64,000 nt of DNA from Paramacrobiotus metropolitanus (lineage: Eukaryota; Tardigrada; Eutardigrada; Parachela; Macrobiotidae): assembly GCF_019649055.1 (NCBI RefSeq), contig NW_026570281.1, forward strand, positions 434,001 through 498,000, written 5' to 3'. The notes beneath the pieces were generated by a model. The model was not told where the DNA came from, did no database searches, and saw only the letters and a program-made list of their open reading frames with translations. Of the stretch, positions 17,397 through 30,575 are shown one piece after another. Each line of letters begins with the position of its first letter. Positions within the stretch are counted from its first letter, which is position 1. Position numbers and translations under genes: made by a program.

Positions 17397-19459
17397 CTAC
17401 GCAGTGGCTGCCTCGGTTGTAGGCTCGCCGGTGGACGGTGGCGTGTTAGCGCCACCTGCAGCCGGTTGCGGCGCTACCGACGGCGGCAGGGCGTTGACGG
17501 CGGCGGCCACTTGGTAGTCGTCCTGGTTGTCCAGCAGGACGCGATCCGGCTGATACAGCCGGCTGTTGCTGTAGTCGTAAAAGTTCTTGGCCTACAACGT
17601 GCAGTTATTATTTTACTAACATTGCTTGCTTTTTCACTCTCACCGACTGCCAAAGCTCCCACCGTGCGCCGGAGGAGAAAATCTCCACACTGACCACACC
17701 AACCGTAAGCATCTCCACAATTATCTTGACAGATCATAGTTTATTGCAACGTACCTGGTTGCAGTCGACATTGAAGAACCAATCGCAGATCAGCGTAATC
17801 TGGTTAAAAATCTACAAATCGCACACGTTTAATTAAATGTACTCGTAACAAAACTTAGGTATTGTAGAAGCCACGCGTTATTGTCCCTACGAAAAACATG
17901 TCCATATTTGTTGCACAGTGCACTGCATATAATTTACTTGTTTCTACAGGTTATTTCAGCATACGTACCGTCATGTTAGGACACAGGTAGCTCGTCAAGT
18001 TCCCGTTGATATCACAACGACGAATAACTGCAATGGTAAGAAACGTGCATTTTGTTTACTTTGTTCTTACTAATGAACAATGAAGCTAGCTGCGCAAGGA
18101 TTTGGTGTAATCCACAAATGAAGATACAGAATGCAGTGATATACTTTGTAGTACTTTTAAGTAAGCTGCATCTGTAATTATTATGTCCCTACAGATATAA
18201 CGTGACTGGCAGTGACAACACTATCACTGGCAGATGCCGCATGATTCATATGCCGTGAGCCATTAAAAAACAGACCATTCGGAAGATAACACAAGCATTC
18301 ACAACGTGGTTATCTTTGAACGTGCAAAACGCATGGTGTCTGTTTAGCTGCACTGAAGTCTTCGGTAAAATTGATGTTACGGCTATTTTCCCTTGTTACA
18401 GTATCATTATAAAAATTTTGAAATATGCACTAATACTTCGGTGTAATTCTCAACAGTCGTGTCCAAAATTAATAATTTTATTTCTATTGTGTCCTAATAA
18501 GTAAGTAAACTAAGCCGGGTAATTATATTATGAGTTAACTGCAATTTGTAAAAATTAACGATTTTACGGTAAATCAGAAAATAAATAAACTTGTAAACTT
18601 TATGTCCAGTATAATTGAAATGATAAGTAATTAGCGAGTTAGCATGTTCTAATGAGTAATTACCTAATGAGTAATTACCAATTATCTTACGACAAACAGG
18701 TAACTCAAGCAAAAGCGATTTAACCGAACAGATCATACGTACCGCCTTGTTGTAGCTACTAAATATAATGCGATGTGTAACTGTACAGTGAAACTAACTG
18801 TAAGTATACGAATAAGTAGGTATACGCAGTGCTGTGAGTGCGAAGTGTGAATTCTAAAAGTTGATGTCGATCAACTGTTGGAAATCACGCAAATGCGTGA
18901 AAATGGAGCAACTGTGATAATTCATACAACCAATCCCTGTGCAGAGCGTTATCTCTGCTTGAACTTTGTACCGTTGCATCTGTGAGTGGTAGCGTTAACA
19001 CTGGCAGTCACGTTATATCTGTAGGGACATATTATTTGGCCCTGAACCGGCTTACCTTGGCATCGGGAGAGCGGATCGGTGTCGGCGTAGAAACCTGGTT
19101 TTTGTGTGGCGCAGCTAATGCTGGTCGTGTCTGGGATTGCGCTAAGATTGGGATAGTCTTGTCCAGCCTTGGCGCTCTTGTACAGCTCCTGCATGTCGCC
19201 CACCTCCAGTCGGACGCGCGAGCCCCGCATCTGGTCCAGGGCGCTCCACACCTTCAAGCTCTCCTGACTGACCTGTCGCTTTTTCACCTGTATGTTTACC
19301 GGTCTTTCTTAATTAACCGCTAATCATTTGACCTGCATCGATAAGTGACCTACGCAATTCTAAACCGTATGTGTAACTCTGGAGTAGGAAATCGCTACTT
19401 ACAACGGAGCCGCTAGCCACGCCCATCGCCAACATAACGACGACCGCCAACTTCATCAT
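17397..19459 (-). CDS. Secreted one-domain chitin-binding cuticle protein (CPAP1-like)
   Basis: This is a small extracellular protein with one peritrophin-A (ChtBD2) domain, a layout typical of CPAP1 cuticle proteins that bind chitin in the procuticle. Exons from the 5' end are 19403-19459, 19056-19287, 17969-18027, 17755-17811 and 17397-17591, giving 199 residues. Residues 1-18 are a signal peptide (MMKLAVVVMLAMGVASG). The domain spans about 70-134 with six cysteines at 78, 95, 101, 112, 125 and 133 and the aromatic ICDWFFNVDC end. A VSQESLKVW-type helix precedes it and a Pro/Ala/Thr-rich tail follows. Three exons are only 57-59 bases, so automated predictors may miss them. The start is the first ATG after a non-ATG open stretch. 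Confidence 0.88.
18650..18679. repeat. Exact 15-bp tandem duplication in the chitin-binding gene's intron 2
   Basis: TAATGAGTAATTACC occurs twice without mismatch inside the gene's longest intron (18028-19055). The rest of this intron shows nothing recognisable. Confidence 0.9.
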
Positions 19460-20389
19460 TCTCGCTGTTGTGAGAATTAATCTCAAAGTAAGAGTAGGCA
19501 ACTGGACAACGCTAGTGTTTCGATTGCAAGATGCACTTGTATACGTACGTAGATGACTTGTGAACTGCGGCTTTTGGTTCTGGTAGTAATCAGCTTAAAT
19601 ATGATTTTACATCTGTGCAACGGCAACCACGAGAGATGGGGCTTGCAGTTATCCATCGTATACGAGCGTTACTTCATCATGTCGGTGTTATATACAAGTT
19701 TATCCCCGGGATACGATAAAACCATGCCAATTAAGCATTTCGCGTTAGCCTTGCCAATTTGCAGTTGTTGGCGTTAATTCTTAGCGCTCCTGATTATCAT
19801 GCAGATTGATGTTTATTGTTTTCGGCGACGATTAAAACACCTTCACTTGGCACCGGTAATGATTGAAATGGTACTTAATGAAACTTCTCTGCATGATGAC
19901 AGCCGTCGGCATTAAATCTGTATCACGTCGCCACTGCCGCCAAACGCAACATAACCGGCATGTAACATCGCAAAACGCAGCAAGCGATTACGTCTTGCTT
20001 CAGCGTCAACCGACGATACATAACCGTTTTTTTGTCTTGCCTAACTGGCACTTGATACATTTGCAGTTTTGCACGCAAAACATCGCACAATGCGGCTTAG
20101 TACTGAAGTAGCTTTTGCAATGAGAATCTTTGTTTAAATGAATGAAAGATTGCACTATACGCCACTCAATGCAAAACCTAACCAATCAATTTATTTAAAA
20201 AATAACATTAGCGTATAGAAGACGCATTTAAATTACTTTTCACGGACAAAAACAATTATAATTGCATACCAGAAGAAAACAGCCAGCAACGGGTACGGAA
20301 ACAGTATTAATTTAGGCTAGAAAGAGAAGAGATAAGCCTATGCACCAAATGAAACCGGACGGAAATCCATATTTGCATGAACTTCCGTC
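19460..20389. other. Spacer between the chitin-binding gene and COPA
   Basis: This holds the promoter of the chitin-binding gene and the COPA 3' UTR. TTTATT at 20190-20195 is a minus-strand AATAAA that fits COPA. Short ORFs at 19553-20111 have no recognisable features. Confidence 0.5.
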
Positions 20390-23300
20390 TCAGCGTTTGC
20401 TGTCGTGAGGCGTCCATGTGATGCGCAGCCCCTGAGCGCTCTTGCCGATCTGCGACACCTGATCGATGTTGCAGACTCGCCCGCCGTACTGCGGCAGGTA
20501 GCTGGCGCCGCAGAAGGCTGACTTGATTTCCGGTCGGCCGCGGTAGATGGGCGTGAAAGAGTAGCCGCAGATGCTGAAGGGATTGTGCTCGTCATAGTCC
20601 AGCTGCAGCGCCTCGGTGGGGTTGGCGTCCGCCGCCTGCAGAATCTTCCGCGCCTGCGTCCCCACCTCCGGCTTGGGGCCCAGTTCCAACAGGCGCCGCG
20701 CGAAGGACCCGGCCGTCTTGAAGCAGCTCAGCTTCCACGCTAAACTCATGGCCATGCGCAGCGTCAGCATCTGGTGCACTGGCTGCAGCTTGCAGTGGGC
20801 GAAGTACGCCGCCATCTAAAAAGACAAATTACCTTGAGTACGCGCAAAACAATGCATCTTTGCCATTATTCGCGGCAGTGCAGCGGATGTTTGGATCAAT
20901 CTGCTAATTTTCAAGTCATTTTTCAAAAATTAAACTTGATTAACTTAAAAGTATTACTGTATTGATGAATTAATTATGATTTAATTAATCAGTATCAAGC
21001 ACAATAGACTTAATTTTAATTGTTGAAACAACTAAAAACCGAAGTGCGCTTGCACTCCTGTTGTTAGGAACACTGGTCACCCCAAGGCAGTCTCAATACC
21101 GATTTCCCGAATATAAAAACTCGTACCTCGCATGACCGCTTCTGATCTTCCACACTGTCTTTGCCAAGTTCTTTGCGTGCCAACTCGATGCTTAATCCCA
21201 GCGCGTACTCCCGACAGATATCCAGGAGCTGCGTTGCTTCCTTTTGTTCGTCGCGAGTGTTGACGGCCAAAAACGGAATACTCCACATAATCTTGCGGAA
21301 CCCGTCCAGCGCCTCCCCGAACTTACCGCCGGTGGTTAGCTGATAGCACACCTGCACTCGCCGTCCCAGATCAGCCAGCTGCACGCCAAGTACCGGGGCA
21401 AAGGTAGCCGGATTGCCACCCTGCCAGTTGCGCAGCGGATACGCGAAGAGGGCCGGCACACCAGACTGCGGCTGGAAGACAGCCCGGCCACGCTTGAACA
21501 GCGATAACATCGTCTCTTGCAGCGGTTCAAAATCCACCACGCCAATCTGGTCATGCAGCAATCGGCAGGCGCTGTCGAAGGAACCGGCCATGACGTGATC
21601 AATGGCCAGATGGGAGTGCAGGGTCCAGTTGTGAGGCAGGGAATGACCGCGCGGTGGCGGCACAAAGTATCCACTGGAATCTTTCGTCTCTGCCGCCGGG
21701 GCCACATCCACGGGTATGTCCAGCTCCTCATCTACATCCCAGCCACCGCCTTCGTCATCGTCTCCTTTTCCTGCTACGTAATAAACAACAAAATAATTAC
21801 CGTCACCACCAACACAATCGCTTCGCATTACCGGCTTTCGGTTGGGCGTCCTCGCCTTCGCCGAACAGATCTTCATCGCCCCATCCCGTTGCTTCCTCAT
21901 CCCCGGCCATTTCCAGATTGGCCGCTAGATTCTTAGGGATCTTAGCCGCCGCGGCTGCCCCCTCGAAAAAGCTTTTAGACACCGTTAGCAGCGGCCAGTT
22001 CTCTTCCAAGCGCTGGATAGGCGGCGCCGGCCGGAACACAACCGCATCCGCCACACTATCCGGCACATTCTCCCCCTCGTCGAAATGCTGCCGTAAGCGC
22101 TGCGCCGCCTCCTCAAACCCATAGGTCTGCGCCGCCAACATGGCCATGCTGTGCTGGCCGCTGTTCTCCAGAATCTTCACCTGCTCGCCCACATCGCCCA
22201 GCAGCAGCGCATCACGGAACTGCCCGCTGCTATCCTTGCGCACCTCCGCGATCTTCATCATTTTGCGCAGTTTGTCCAAGTTGCCCGTGATCAGATACAA
22301 AAAGGAGAGTTTGTCGAAGTTTTTGGTGCGTTGGTACGCCATTTCCACCACTTGGTGATTGCCCTGTTAACAGCCGCACAATTTCAGAATTAAGAACCAC
22401 GAAGAATACGAATCAGAATACGAATCACGAAGAAAAAGGGGGAATGAACACAAAAGCCGTGCTGACCTGTAGCAATGCGGCTTCCGCCAGCCGTTCCCAG
22501 CACAACTTATCATCGATGGTACGCGCGGCCTCCAGCGCCACGTCAATGTTGCCGCATTCCAGAGCCAGTGTAAAGCGGGTCTTATCGTCTTTGACGAAAT
22601 GCAGAGCAATCTCCGGGTAACCTTTTTGCTGCAGGTAGGCAATAATGGACTGACCAATTAATTTTGAATGCTTCACCATGTGCAGCACCTAAAAATGACC
22701 AACAAATCAGGTTTGAAGAAAAGACCATCTTGGACAAATAAAACCCACCTCATCGTAGCGGCGCTGCGATACCGCCAGCTTAAATCGGTACTCTGTGGGA
22801 TCGATGGTCAAGACGCGGGGTGATGCATCGCGATCCAAGCAGTAGACGTTGTTGGCTTTTATGCGTGTAATGTAGATAACAAAGTCCAGCGTGCGAATGA
22901 TGCCGTGATCACTACAATTAATCACGTTTTTCAAAAGCGTGACGTATTCTGGAAAATAACTGATCTCACCCGTTGAGAATAGCGTATTTGATGTGGTTGC
23001 CGGTGGTGTAGATGAAAACATTATTCTCGTCCCAGGCGCCACTCTTGACGTTTACTGTTTCCGTGATGGTCGTCAGAATCTCCAGTGACCGCGTGCATAG
23101 CGTCACCTCTGCAACAGCAAAAATCTAAAACGCAAGCGCAGGCTGACGACAAGAGTCAAACGTACGATGCTTGCTGAGCATGGCCACGTAAGCCATGTCC
23201 GTGGACCACACAACGTATTTCACTTTAGGGATGCGCGCCTGTGCCAGGGGACTGCACAAAATAAAGGAGCAATAAACACACAATGATTGCAGAAAGTGTG

Positions 23301-25808
23301 CGGTGCCAAAACGTACCCTTTCTGCTGCAGATCGTACATAATCATCTGGTCGCCGTCCTTATACAGCAGCACGCCGGTGCCCGCGTAAAATATCTCATCA
23401 CATCCCGACAACTGAATCTTCTTCCCCGCCTCTTCGTTCTTCAAGTTTTTCACTAAAATCTGAACAGACAAATCATTAGCGTAAAAAATTGCCCTGTTTT
23501 TCTGATTTTCATTGAATTTCAAGAAAAGTCCTAAACAGCCACAACATTGCTTTAATAAATTTACAACTTCCTTTTTTTCGAAATTAATTGACGTCACCAG
23601 TGGTCAAATCATGGGCGTATCAAAAATGCGCTAACGGATAACGAATCCATTGACTCACCTGTTTAGAACGATCCAGGACAGCGAAACGATTACGGGCAAC
23701 CCAAACAGCCGCCATCCCACCCGAGCGCTTTCCATCCGACATATCCGGCTCTCGCTGCCCGGCGTCCTTAGGCAAATTGTAGATCTCGTACATGCCGTTG
23801 TCCGTCCCGCGGGTAACCAGCAGAATGGCGTTTTCGGCGGGATTGTAGGCTGCGGAGAAGACGGGCGTACGGCCGCTGCTGCGATACTGCAGCACGGCCA
23901 CATCTTTTGCCGTGTTGAAATCCAGACAGCGCACGTATTGCTCCTTGACGTAGTAGAGCAAGTTGTTGCTTACGGAGAAAGCCGGCCGTTCTCGTTCCAG
24001 CTTGAAAACGACGGTGCCGTTGTCGTGGCCAGCGGCATACAGGTTCAAAGAGGGATGCGCGGCGATGACCCAGTAGCGGTCATGTTCACGGCGGAAAGTG
24101 TACAGGCACTGCCGCTTGGACATCTCCCACACGCGAATACTCTTGTCCTCCGAATTACTAAGGATCAGCTCCTGGTTGTTAGCGAAGGTCACACAGGAGA
24201 CGTTGTTGTAGTGACCGCGGCAGGAATCGATCTCCCAGGCCTTCTCCTCTGCAAACAAATTTTTATTTTTTAATGCTAATCAACTCAAATGAGAATTAAA
24301 TTCAATTTTACACCACAGTAATTAAAAATCATAACAACAGCGAGAAAATTTTCTGGGTTAATTTTTCGCTCTGTGATAAGAATATGCGCGATAACCAAAA
24401 CTCGAAGAGGACATTTCCTCGTATAGTTGGACAGCTTTTTACTCACCACGTCTTAAATCAACTTACAATGTGTAAAGGTAAAGACTGCGTATAGGCTTCG
24501 AAGACAAATTGTATTTATTTTGGATTTGTGAAATCTAGAGAGTCCATAAAAATTACCACAAACTTCCTCACTCACAGCGTGTACTACGTAGCAGCAAACA
24601 GAAATCGGCGCTAATCGAAGTGACTGAATTTGATAGAGCGAACTTACGGCTGTAACGCCAGACCTTCACCTGGCGGTCGTCGGAGCCAGAGACAATGAGC
24701 TTCATGGTGGGATGGAAGGTAGCCCAGTTGACACCGCGATCGTGTCCCTCCAAGACGAATTTGACCACCGCGTCGGATTGCCCGAATAGCTCCGTCTGAC
24801 CCGGTGTTCGCACACTGTCCATACCACCGGGGCCGGGCGCCACGTTCTTCTTGCGCAAACCGGAAATATCCCACACACGGATCGTCTGGTCCAACGACGC
24901 CGAGATGACAAGATCTTCCGCGGGGTGAAACTGTGCGCACATCACGTAGTGGTTGTGCCCTGCAACCATCAGGATAGCAGGTTACAAAACAGCAGCTTTT
25001 GACAGTTTCAGAGCAAGTACGGCAAAAACAAACTCTTACAATCATCATTCTAGCCTAACAAATTTTGATGTGATACAATCATGACTGTATGCAAGTTATA
25101 TGACTACTAGCTACTTGAACTCATTTAATGAAAATAGCAAAATACTATAATTATCCGTTATCGGAATTAAAATTGGAACTGAATTACTGGCTACTGCAAA
25201 AAACGTTAACAAAATTTATAGATTTTCTGCTGACAAATAGTCTCCGTAGTATTCACCCCCAAACAATACGCATACAAACTGCAAAATCAAACGAAATACA
25301 GAGCGCAGGGCGACTGTCCACCATCCAATTCCTGGATGACGTGTCAAGTGTGGATAAAACATATTCGCGCGGAAAGTTTACGGCTAGAAAAGACCAATGA
25401 CATGGAGGTACCTGTGAGAATGCTGATGCAGTGGCGTGACTGCCAGTTCCAGATGCGGACCGTCTGATCGTCGCTGCAGCTGACAATCCAAGGGTATTCG
25501 TGGTGGAAGAAAGTGGTGCGGATGTAGTCCAGATGGCCCAGCAGCGTGAACATGCAGCGCCGCAGTTTGTAATTCCACACCTTGATCTTGTAGTCATCGC
25601 CGCCGGACACGAAGAGCGGTTGCTGATGGTGGAAGTGGATGCCGCGGACGGGGCCCTCGTGCTCGTCGAATTTGTCGATGAGCGTGGTGAGACGGTAGTC
25701 CCACAGCTGGATGGATCCCGTGTGCAGGCTGGACAGGATCCACGGCCGTTTCGGATGGAAGGCCAAGCCTTTGACGCGCGCCGATTTGGACTCGAATTTG
25801 GTCAGCAT
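20390..25808 (-). CDS. COPA: Coatomer subunit alpha
   Basis: Alpha-COP is a COPI coat subunit that drives Golgi-to-ER transport and reads dilysine signals. Exons from the 5' end are 25412-25808, 24648-24959, 23659-24248, 23317-23459, 23166-23251, 22970-23108, 22749-22911, 22467-22688, 21832-22363, 21127-21773 and 20390-20815, giving 1218 residues (human 1224). The start [19 protein letters not shown] matches the family exactly. The open frame reaches further upstream but has no ATG. WD repeats fill residues 1 to about 310 (for example [14 protein letters not shown]). The solenoid contains [16 protein letters not shown]. The C-terminal domain has [14 protein letters not shown] and [16 protein letters not shown]. 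Identity is high throughout. COPA is head-to-head with EMC3. Confidence 0.97.
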
Positions 25809-26624
25809 TTTTCTGCTGGGCGGGGGGCCCGAGGAGGAAAGGGATCGCGGCAGGAAGGCCGACAGGATGCGATCGATGGGCAGGTCCACGAGCGCCACCG
25901 ATCCGCGCACCTCGATTAACTCCCACTCACGCAGCTCCACTTCAGACAGATCGCTCTGCCTTCCCACAAATCCCGCTGACTGATTGACACCGATTAATAT
26001 CGGTTAAAACGCAAATGTTGCTGGTATTCTCAATCCAGTGTTATATTTTCAAAACATCCAGTGACGAAGCGTCAAAACGCAGAAAACAGATTTGCAATGC
26101 ATGTTTGGCTGTGACACGTTGGCTGCTCTAGCCAGCTTTGGCGTAATGAGCGGAAGATGTCTGAGTGGGGGTGACTGACCCGATGTAAATGCACAATTTT
26201 TGGCTGAGGCCTGCTAATTCCGAGTAGAACAGGCCTTTGTACCGCACAAAGGTACGGGAAGTTAACCGACTTCTTTGATTAAATAAATTAGTTGCTTTAC
26301 ATGGCGTACCGTCACGAGCGCACAGCTACGGGGTACATTTCCTTTAACCAAACTGGTCTTTCGAAAAAAATTACTGTAAAGTGTATACTGTATACTGTAT
26401 CGTAAATATTTAATATATTTTAGCAATTTATAATTTATTTTATACGACTTTTTAGTACTTTTGCGCTGCTTCATGGCAGTTTAATAGAAGGTTAGTGAAT
26501 TAATTATTGCAGTGTTACGATGATTTCGGCGCAGGTTTGAACGCGTTGTCTGTTATCGTTCGTTCGTCAGCGTGGGATCACGAATTGTGTAGTGTGTGGA
26601 TCGGTGGCAAAATTGATCATTGGC
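25809..26624. promoter_or_regulatory. Probable shared promoter between COPA and EMC3
   Basis: The two start codons are divergent and 816 bases apart, so both promoters lie here. The COPA side is GC-rich (25810-25980). The middle contains a short repeat of GTATACTGTATACTGTAT at about 26380. No TATA box is convincing. Both genes serve the early secretory pathway, so co-expression would make sense. Confidence 0.5.
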
Positions 26625-29018
26625 ATGGCGGAACTGCTGCTGGATCCTAACATCCGCACATGGGTCTTCGTGCCCATCATCGTGGTAACATTCTTCATCG
26701 GGATCATTCGCCACTATGTGTCTATTCTGCTGACATCCCAGAAGAAGGTTGAGCTGAAACAAGTCATGGACACGTAAGTTACGCAGAAGTTTGCGGAATG
26801 CGGACTGACTGTGAGCACTGCATGGTTTGCTTTGAACAGACAAGCACTGCTGCGCAGTCGCATGCTGCGCGAGAACGGCAAGTACATCCCCAAGAACTCC
26901 TTCCTCATGCGCAAGCACTACTTCAACGATAAAGAAACCGGGATTCTCAAGGTGGCGCAAGATCGGCCGGCTCCGGCGGCCAATCCAATGCAAGGTGAGG
27001 GATGGAGAGTGTAACTGTAGAATTAAATAAAAGGCTTGCAAACAACAAACTACATGCGAGCACTTGGTACTGCTAACTGCTAAGATAAATCCTGTTTGGA
27101 AAAATCTTGCGTTTCAAGTGCAAGTTTGGATAAATCTTGCCTTATCACTGGGCCACTGTCCCTTGCACTCCTTTAAAGTCTGAAGAGTGTTTAATATCAT
27201 ATATGATAATTGATTATACAGTATGTCGATATAAAGATTAAATATGGGTGTATGAATATTTTGGTTTTTTTCATCTTTCAGCTTAAATAATTTTAATTAA
27301 TAAGTGTTTGTGGAAAACAGAGAGCGGCATTTAAGGTTTAAAAGCGTTCATGACGTCAGCTGCGTAGAGCTGCTTTGTATATTATTTTTGATATTTTAAA
27401 TTTATGTTCACAGCACATATGCTGTGCTAATAGGTTCGACCAATCATTTGAAGGGCTGCCTTTGACGCTGTGTTTTTTGTCTTGCAGATCCCAACACGCT
27501 GCAGGACATGCTGAAGGGTAACCTGGTGAACGTGCTGCCGATGATAGCCGTGGGCGGCTGGATTAACTGGATCTTCTCGGGATTTGTCACTAGTAAGCCT
27601 CAAGTAGCTGTACTCGTATCCCCTTCCGCTGTGTGCTGCAACAGTCCTTTTGTCCATCAGCCAAGGTGCCATTCCCTCTGACCTGGCGCTTCAAGGACAT
27701 GCTGCAGCGGGGAATCAACCTGCCGTACCTGGATCCGTCCTGGTAAGAAACCGCACCATCAATGTGCGGACGCTGTGGGGTTGGTGTTGACTAATAATGT
27801 GATCGTGTGTGTAGGGTTAGTTCTGCGTCCTGGTATTTTCTCAATGTGTTCGGTCTACGGCAGATCTACTCGCTGGTGTTGGGTGCCGACAACGGTTAGT
27901 ATTGTACTCTGCGATTTTAATACGTTGTGTCAGAGAAGCATATGAACGGATGTCTTACTTTGATTGCTGTTGTCGATGCATCTAGCGGCTGACCAGACCA
28001 AGTTCATGGAGGACCAGGTCAACGTGTCCGGTGCGCCTCCTGATCCCAAACAAGCCTTCAAGGTAAGCACCGCACGTCTGAAAAGGGATGTTCTTGCGGT
28101 TGGCTGAAATTAACCGAGGTGGTTTTTAATCGTGGTGAATTTTTTAAATTTGTTTACGGTAAATATTGCATTGAGTTCTTTTTGTTGGATACTTTTCATT
28201 AAGAACTGCTAGAATGGATCCGTTTTATTTTGCATTAAGATTTCCAGATCACATTTACAGATATGTGGTTTTTAATCGTAGTTTTTTTTATCAACATGTG
28301 ATTGACGAATTCAGTTTATTGTTAGCTCGGTAAATTTAATTCAGTGGTGTATGGTGTGTCGATAATATTGGAGATTTTCTGGCATTTTTTATAACACTGA
28401 TAAAAACTGTTGCGTTGTTGCTGCAGGAGTTGTGCATCTTAATCGCTGCACCTTCCCACCTAGTATTCATTGTCAGCCAAATGATATGAGACTGGGTTTC
28501 ATAATACTTTCATTTTGTTTTTATTATCTTGTACGGTTGTACCCTACCCTAGGGTACTTTCTGGTTGGTTGGATCATTGCTACTCGGTAGTAGAGTGTAG
28601 GCATTGGGATAGGGTCGAGTTTTAAATGGTTTTAAATCCGTAGAAGGTGTTGCTTATTTTAATGGTATAAGGTATTTTACATCGGAACAACCGAACACGT
28701 AATCGTAAAATGTGGGCAGCGTAAAAAGTTTTACATCATGAGCGATAAAAACGCAGCTTTTATATCCGGGCGAGTGAGCTAGTCAATGGGATCGCTGTCA
28801 ATGTTAAGTATGCGTATATTCTTATTTGGTAAAAAAACACGTAATTCTCTGGTCTACTCAGTGGGTGTGGTCCGATGCTGGCATGAGTGTTGTGTTTTCA
28901 GGCTGAATGGGAAGCGCTGGAGCTGTGTGAACACCACTACGCCCTCCGCGGCATCGAAGATGAACTGTTGGCCCAGTATCCACTCGGCGGTGCGCGACTC
29001 CACGACAAGTCCCAATGA
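26625..29018 (+). CDS. EMC3: ER membrane protein complex subunit 3
   Basis: EMC3 is the Oxa1/YidC/Get1-type core of the ER membrane insertase for tail-anchored and multipass proteins. Exons are 26625-26773, 26840-26994, 27488-27592, 27661-27742, 27815-27894, 27986-28062 and 28902-29018, giving 254 residues (human 261). The N-terminus [18 protein letters not shown] matches the family. TM1 is near residues 13-33, followed by a cytosolic helical hairpin and then TM2 ([18 protein letters not shown]) and TM3 ([17 protein letters not shown]). The C-terminus is shorter than in vertebrates. AATAAA at 29402-29407 fits its 3' end. Introns 2 and 6 are long (493 and 839 bases) and hold the inverted repeats listed separately. 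Confidence 0.96.
27094..27169 (+). other. Structured segment in EMC3 intron 2
   Basis: A 17-base direct repeat with one mismatch (GTTTGGAAAAATCTTGC at 27094, GTTTGGATAAATCTTGC at 27124) overlaps a perfect 8-bp inverted repeat, AGTGCAAG at 27117 and CTTGCACT at 27162. The enclosed 37 bases can form a further small hairpin (GATAA/TTATC). No H box, ACA box or C/D boxes are in proper positions, so I do not call a snoRNA. Confidence 0.4.
28539..28557. repeat. 8-bp perfect hairpin in EMC3 intron 6
   Basis: GTACCCTA and TAGGGTAC flank three C residues. The rest of this 839-base intron is AT-rich, with nothing I recognise. Confidence 0.7.
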
Positions 29019-29726
29019 AGAGGAAACAGAGAAGGCCACAAGAGTCTGCCTGGTGTAGCGATGTGCCTGACAGCTGCAATCGCGGGCCATGCCATCGCTG
29101 CTGCTTCTCAATGAGCATCCATCCCATCCATCCACTCCCCTTCTCTCCTTTCCTTCCCAGTCTCCCCAGCATCTTCTGATCCTTGATCATTAGCCATGTT
29201 CAACCAAAGAATAACAATCGCAGTCGTTTCTTAGAACATGTCAAGAGGCTCTTGCTGCTTGTAAGTGTATACGCGATGAATGTCAGTGTTTAGTGTTGAA
29301 ATTGTGCGGGATCGTGTTATACAGCGAACGGTGAGTGTTCGAGAAGTGCATTATTATTAAATTTTACTGCTGCCATACCCATAGATTACATTTAACAGTT
29401 CAATAAAAGGGTGACAGCGATTGAGTGACTGAAGAAACAACACTGGCAAACCTGCGTTAGAATAATACTATAAGGAGACTTGCTGTAAATTACGGTGCTT
29501 CGCAGAAGGCAAGAAAATCGCATGATCAAGTAGGAGACAGGAAGACGTTTGAAGTGGATAATGTTATGTCAAGCATGCAGAAAGTGTACAAGCCGTCGTC
29601 AGCTGATAGAAAAATTAATGGGAATGCCGCTGGATGACGACCAGAGTGTTATCGTTGCCAGCGGCTGACAATCGTCGCTTGATTGACGCGATTCGGAAGA
29701 ACAACAGCGTGGTAGTCAGTTCAATG
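29019..29726. other. Convergent spacer EMC3 / Ly6 gene
   Basis: This contains the EMC3 3' UTR with its AATAAA at 29402-29407 and the 3' side of the Ly6-like gene. No other gene or repeat is visible. Confidence 0.5.
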
Positions 29727-30575
29727 TCAGGGATCGCCGGCGAAGGGTACGCCTGGCCAATGGGATGCGCCGACTGCGAGGAGAAACAGGAGGATTCGCA
29801 AGACGCGGGTGGAGTGTGGTCGGGCGGGTGCGGCGTTGTGGTTGCAACCGGAGGTGCCGCAACACTTGGAGCACTCCCAGTCGGCATTGCGTCGGTCGCA
29901 CAGCCGGTCGACAGCCAGCGCCAGTGAGCCTGCATTGTCCAGGCTGCACGGCCCGAACGAGCATTCCTTCGTGATCCGCATACCGCGCTCCGCTGACATT
30001 GAAACAGTTTTATTATGCAAACCAGGCCATAAGATACTGCACAAAGCCATTGCTTGTGCATTTCATTAATTTACTGCGCTTTTACAGCATATTAATCGTA
30101 AGTCATACTACATCCGCGTACGGCGTACTGTGGTGGGTAGTAACTATTATTACAAGCATGTAAATAAAGTCAATGACTCGCTAAAATCCGATGTTTGTGC
30201 CATTAGCTTTAATCAAGAGATCGCTTGAACCATTATGCAGATGTGCAATATGACGCCATTTGCAACCAACGGTTGCGAATTTAATCGTCCGGCTCACTGC
30301 AGTTATGCATTTATATTTTATACGATACGACACTGTTAAACTGTTAGCGAGGCATGCATAGAAGTACCGTTGTGGGTGACTTTGGTGGTACAGACGTTGG
30401 TGCCGGGGCGCGTGCAGGGCTTGAGGTCAACAGGACGTGAGCAGTTGGTGTTGTCGGGCTGATCGCTGCACTGGTAGCAGAACAGCTCAGACGCCGGGGG
30501 ATTACGGCTCGTCTGAGACTCCCCAGATCCAATCAAGCATAGGATTAACACTGCAAAACGCATACGTACGCACAT
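29727..30575 (-). CDS. GPI-anchored Ly6/uPAR-domain protein
   Basis: This is a small extracellular three-finger-fold protein, probably attached to the membrane by a GPI anchor. Such proteins modulate receptors, channels or septate junctions in arthropods. Exons are 30368-30575 and 29727-29992, giving 157 residues. A signal peptide covers about 1-20. The domain starts with FCYQCSD (Cys33, Cys36) and ends with CCGTSGCN (Cys113, 114, 119 and Asn120), the family signature; other cysteines are at 45, 54, 62, 80, 85, 101 and 110. A hydrophobic stretch at 133-146 near the end fits a GPI signal, though a polar tail of about ten residues follows it. An in-frame second ATG at codon 5 is an alternative start. 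No specific ortholog is recognised. Confidence 0.82.

Noticed and set aside
17474..17737. Cys-rich minus-strand ORF inside the chitin-binding gene
   Set aside because: It overlaps the last exon in another frame and the small intron before it. The CPAP1 frame is clearly the real one.
25010..25060. Box C/D snoRNA on the minus strand of the COPA intron (ATGATGA and CTGA)
   Set aside because: There are no C'/D' boxes, no terminal stem, and the spacing is short.
25809..25967. N-terminal extension of COPA
   Set aside because: The open frame upstream has no ATG, and MLTKF is the conserved family start, so this is 5' UTR.
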